A stretch of 6,807 bases of DNA, taken from positions 1 to 6,807 of the forward strand of contig JAJXSQ010000124.1 of NCBI GenBank assembly GCA_021784495.1, in the 5' to 3' direction. The stretch's first letter is position 1. The number at the start of each line of letters is the position of its first letter. Source of the stretch: Myxococcales bacterium (GTDB lineage Bacteria; Myxococcota; Myxococcia; Myxococcales; Anaeromyxobacteraceae). This document shows, in pieces, positions 5,201 to 6,807 of this stretch. Under the pieces are notes generated by a model. That model did not search any database. It had not been told where the DNA came from and worked only from the letters and a program-made list of their open reading frames with translations. The translations under genes were made by a program, and so were the position numbers.

Positions 5201-5959
5201 ATGACCGACCCACACGCGAGCGAGCCCGCGAGCCGGGCCACCGACCTCACCCGCTTCTCGGCGGCGCAGCGCGCCGAGCACCTGGCCACCATGCTGGTCT
5301 TCGTGCTCCTCTGCCTGACCGGGCTCCCGCAGAAGTTCTACACGGCCGGCTGGGCGCAGACGCTGATCGGGCTCTTCGGCGGCATCGACCGGACCCGCTG
5401 GATCCACCGCTTCTCGGGGGTGGTCCTGGGCCTGGCCACCGCCGCCCACTTCACCAACGCCACCCGGACGATGCTCTCCCGGCGCGTGGGCCTGATCATG
5501 GTCCCGAACCGGCGGGACTTCGAGGACGCCATCCTCCAGCTCCGCTACTACCTGGGGCTGACCGATCGTCACCCGCAGTACGATCGGTACGACTACAAGC
5601 AGAAGTTCGAGTACTGGGGGCTGGTCTTCGGCAACGTGATCATGGTGGTCACCGGGCTCATCCTCTTCTTCCCGGTCCGGTTCGCCGAGATCTTCCCCGG
5701 GCAGGTGATCCCGGCGGCCAAGGTCGCCCACTCCAACGAGGGGCTGATGGCCTTCTTCGTCATCACCATCTGGCACATCTTCAACGCCCACCTCAACCCC
5801 GACGTCTTCCCCTTCGATCCCTCGATGTTCACGGGTAAGATCAGCCGGGAGCGGATGCTGCACGAGCACCCGCTGGAGCTCGCCCGGATCGAGGGGCGCG
5901 GGCCGGAGGGGGGTGGGGGCGCCACCGCCGATCATGCACGCGAGCGCGAGCTGCGGTGA
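5201..5959 (+). CDS. Di-haem b-type cytochrome, HydC/FdnI-like membrane subunit
   Basis: The 252-residue protein has four membrane helices (about 28-46, 66-86, 138-158, 178-198), the layout of b-type subunits of Ni-hydrogenase and formate dehydrogenase that exchange electrons with quinones. Candidate haem b ligands sit at helix ends: H27 in TM1, H69 and H83 in TM2, H177, H192 and H197 around TM4. The loop 98-135 is long and polar. After TM4 comes a conserved-looking tail, FPFDPSMFTGKISRERMLHEHPLE (split here; residues 203-226), typical of this cytochrome b group as I remember it, then a Gly/Arg-rich end. The ATG has GAGGG (5191-5195) 5 nt upstream and lies 24 bp after the nine-haem cytochrome stop, so both are co-transcribed. 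No hydrogenase or formate dehydrogenase catalytic gene is nearby; the nine-haem protein is the evident partner. The 3' end overlaps the protease gene by 26 bp. Confidence 0.88.
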   Translation: MTDPHASEPASRATDLTRFSAAQRAEHLATMLVFVLLCLTGLPQKFYTAGWAQTLIGLFGGIDRTRWIHRFSGVVLGLATAAHFTNATRTMLSRRVGLIMVPNRRDFEDAILQLRYYLGLTDRHPQYDRYDYKQKFEYWGLVFGNVIMVVTGLILFFPVRFAEIFPGQVIPAAKVAHSNEGLMAFFVITIWHIFNAHLNPDVFPFDPSMFTGKISRERMLHEHPLELARIEGRGPEGGGGATADHARERELR

Positions 5960-6807
5960 TCTCCTCGAGCAGGCGATCGTCCACTCCCTGATCGCCGCGC
6001 TCTTCGTGGAGGCGCTGATCCGGGCCTGGCGCGTGGGCCACCCGGGCCAGCGGCTGGCGCTGCGGCGGCTGGCGCTCGCCCAGCCGCTCCTCGTCTCCCC
6101 GGCGCTCGTCCTGCTCTTCCCGTGGCGCGCCGGGGTCGCCTTCCGCGCGGCGGCGCTGCTCGACGGCCGGAGCTGGTCCGAGGTCCGGCTCCTGGGGTTC
6201 GACGCGTCGCGGGCGTTCCTCGGGGGCCTGGCGGCGCTGGGGGCGGCCCTCTTCCTCCTGGACGCGCGCGCCGTCGTGCGGGAGCTGCGCCGCGGAGGGC
6301 CCCGGGCCGCGGACCCCGACCGGGCGACCGCGGCCCGGATCGCGGCCGCGGTCGGGGCGCTGGCGCGCGGCGCGGGCGGGCCGCCGCGGATCTCCTTCCT
6401 CGACCGGGCCGGCCCCGCCGTGTACTGCGCCGGCCTCCGGCGGCAGCGGGTGGTCGTCTCCCGCGGCGCGATCGAGCGGCTCGACGACGCCGAGCTCGCC
6501 GCGGCGCTGGCGCACGAGCAGGCCCACCTGGAGCGGCGCGATCCCGCCCGGAGCTGGGGGCTGCTGGGGCTGCGCGCGCTCCTGTGGGTGAGCCCCGCCT
6601 TCCAGCTCGAGGCCAGGGTCGCGGCGCGCGACGCCGAGCGGATCGCCGACGAGCGGGCGGTCGCCCTGGGCGCGGACCGGGTCGCGCTGGCGAGCGCGCT
6701 GGTGAAGCTCCACCGGGCCGGGACCGGTCGCCGGACGCTGGTCCTCGGCGGCGCGCTCGACGGGCCGCTCCGCCGGGCGCGCTCCGCCGACGTCGTGCAG
6801 CGGGCGC
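5934..6807 (+). CDS. M56/M48-type membrane zinc metalloprotease, N-terminal part (cut by window edge)
   Basis: The reading frame from ATG at 5934 is open to the right edge (291 codons seen). The zinc motif HEQAH is at residues 194-198 (ligands H194 and H198, catalytic E195), followed by LERRDP as in BlaR1/MecR1-type M56 proteins. The third ligand is probably E235 in DAERIADERAV (233-243), matching the ExxAD motif of these clans. Hydrophobic segments lie at about 14-29, 46-63, 94-110 and 207-223, so the catalytic loop faces the cytoplasm next to the membrane, as in BlaR1. The segment before the zinc motif (VYCAGLRRQRVVVSRGAIERL, split; 163-183) also fits M56/M48. The ATG lacks a close Shine-Dalgarno and lies 26 bp inside the cytochrome b gene, so translation is probably coupled. 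No BlaI-like repressor is visible, and the C-terminal domain is outside the window. An M48 protease is the alternative. Confidence 0.85.
   Translation, partial: MHASASCGDLLEQAIVHSLIAALFVEALIRAWRVGHPGQRLALRRLALAQPLLVSPALVLLFPWRAGVAFRAAALLDGRSWSEVRLLGFDASRAFLGGLAALGAALFLLDARAVVRELRRGGPRAADPDRATAARIAAAVGALARGAGGPPRISFLDRAGPAVYCAGLRRQRVVVSRGAIERLDDAELAAALAHEQAHLERRDPARSWGLLGLRALLWVSPAFQLEARVAARDAERIADERAVALGADRVALASALVKLHRAGTGRRTLVLGGALDGPLRRARSADVVQRA

Noticed and set aside
3797..5935. A 712-residue minus-strand reading frame opposite the cytochrome genes
   Set aside because: Composition is dominated by Arg, Glu, Gly, Val and His with no family motif. It is the antisense shadow of two well-supported cytochrome genes.
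5201..5959. Annotation as formate dehydrogenase gamma subunit, linked to formate from PurU
   Set aside because: No formate dehydrogenase catalytic or iron-sulfur subunit is present, and the adjacent nine-haem cytochrome is a better partner. PurU is transcribed in the opposite direction and has a housekeeping role.
5934..6807. A dedicated beta-lactam sensor (BlaR1)
   Set aside because: The zinc-protease half fits M56, but the penicillin-sensing domain is outside the window and no blaI or beta-lactamase gene is seen, so the specific name is not supported.

Overview
The window is very G+C-rich (by eye about three quarters G+C, with almost every third codon position G or C). It encodes a multihaem inner-membrane respiratory module. 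Together these suggest a high-GC, metal- or anaerobically respiring member of the Myxococcota/deltaproteobacterial group, for example an Anaeromyxobacter-like organism. That placement is inference; no marker gene is present.

Layout, left to right. (1) 1-1704, minus strand: a likely operon read right to left, glutaredoxin - exbB - exbD - tonB. The tonB gene is cut by the left edge and starts inside the exbD stop (GTGA overlap). ExbB/ExbD form a proton channel in the inner membrane that drives TonB, which powers outer-membrane import receptors. (2) 1705-1904: a divergent intergenic region with a possible leaderless promoter for glutaredoxin and two strong inverted repeats in the leader of the next gene. 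(3) 1905-2873, plus: a TerC/Alx-family membrane protein (metal, probably Mn, homeostasis). (4) 2880-2897: an 18-bp perfect palindrome between two convergent stop codons, probably a shared terminator. (5) 2905-3765, minus: purU, formyltetrahydrofolate deformylase. (6) 3766-4135: a 370-bp divergent intergenic region with promoter candidates for both sides. (7) 4136-5959, plus: a nine-haem c-type cytochrome with a signal peptide and one C-terminal membrane helix, then, 24 bp downstream, a four-helix di-haem b-type cytochrome. (8) 5934-6807, plus: the N-terminal part of an M56/M48-type membrane zinc protease, overlapping the cytochrome b gene by 26 bp and running off the right edge.

The most interesting part is region 7. 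The two proteins together have the composition described for Geobacter CbcL (a nine-haem c-type domain fused to a HydB/FdnI-like b-type domain), but here they are two genes. The expected job is to take electrons from the quinol pool through the b haems and pass them to the periplasmic nine-haem wire. The c-type protein has exactly nine non-motif histidines outside the membrane helix, which matches bis-histidine ligation of all nine haems. A membrane-embedded regulatory-type protease overlapping this module is unexpected and worth following up.
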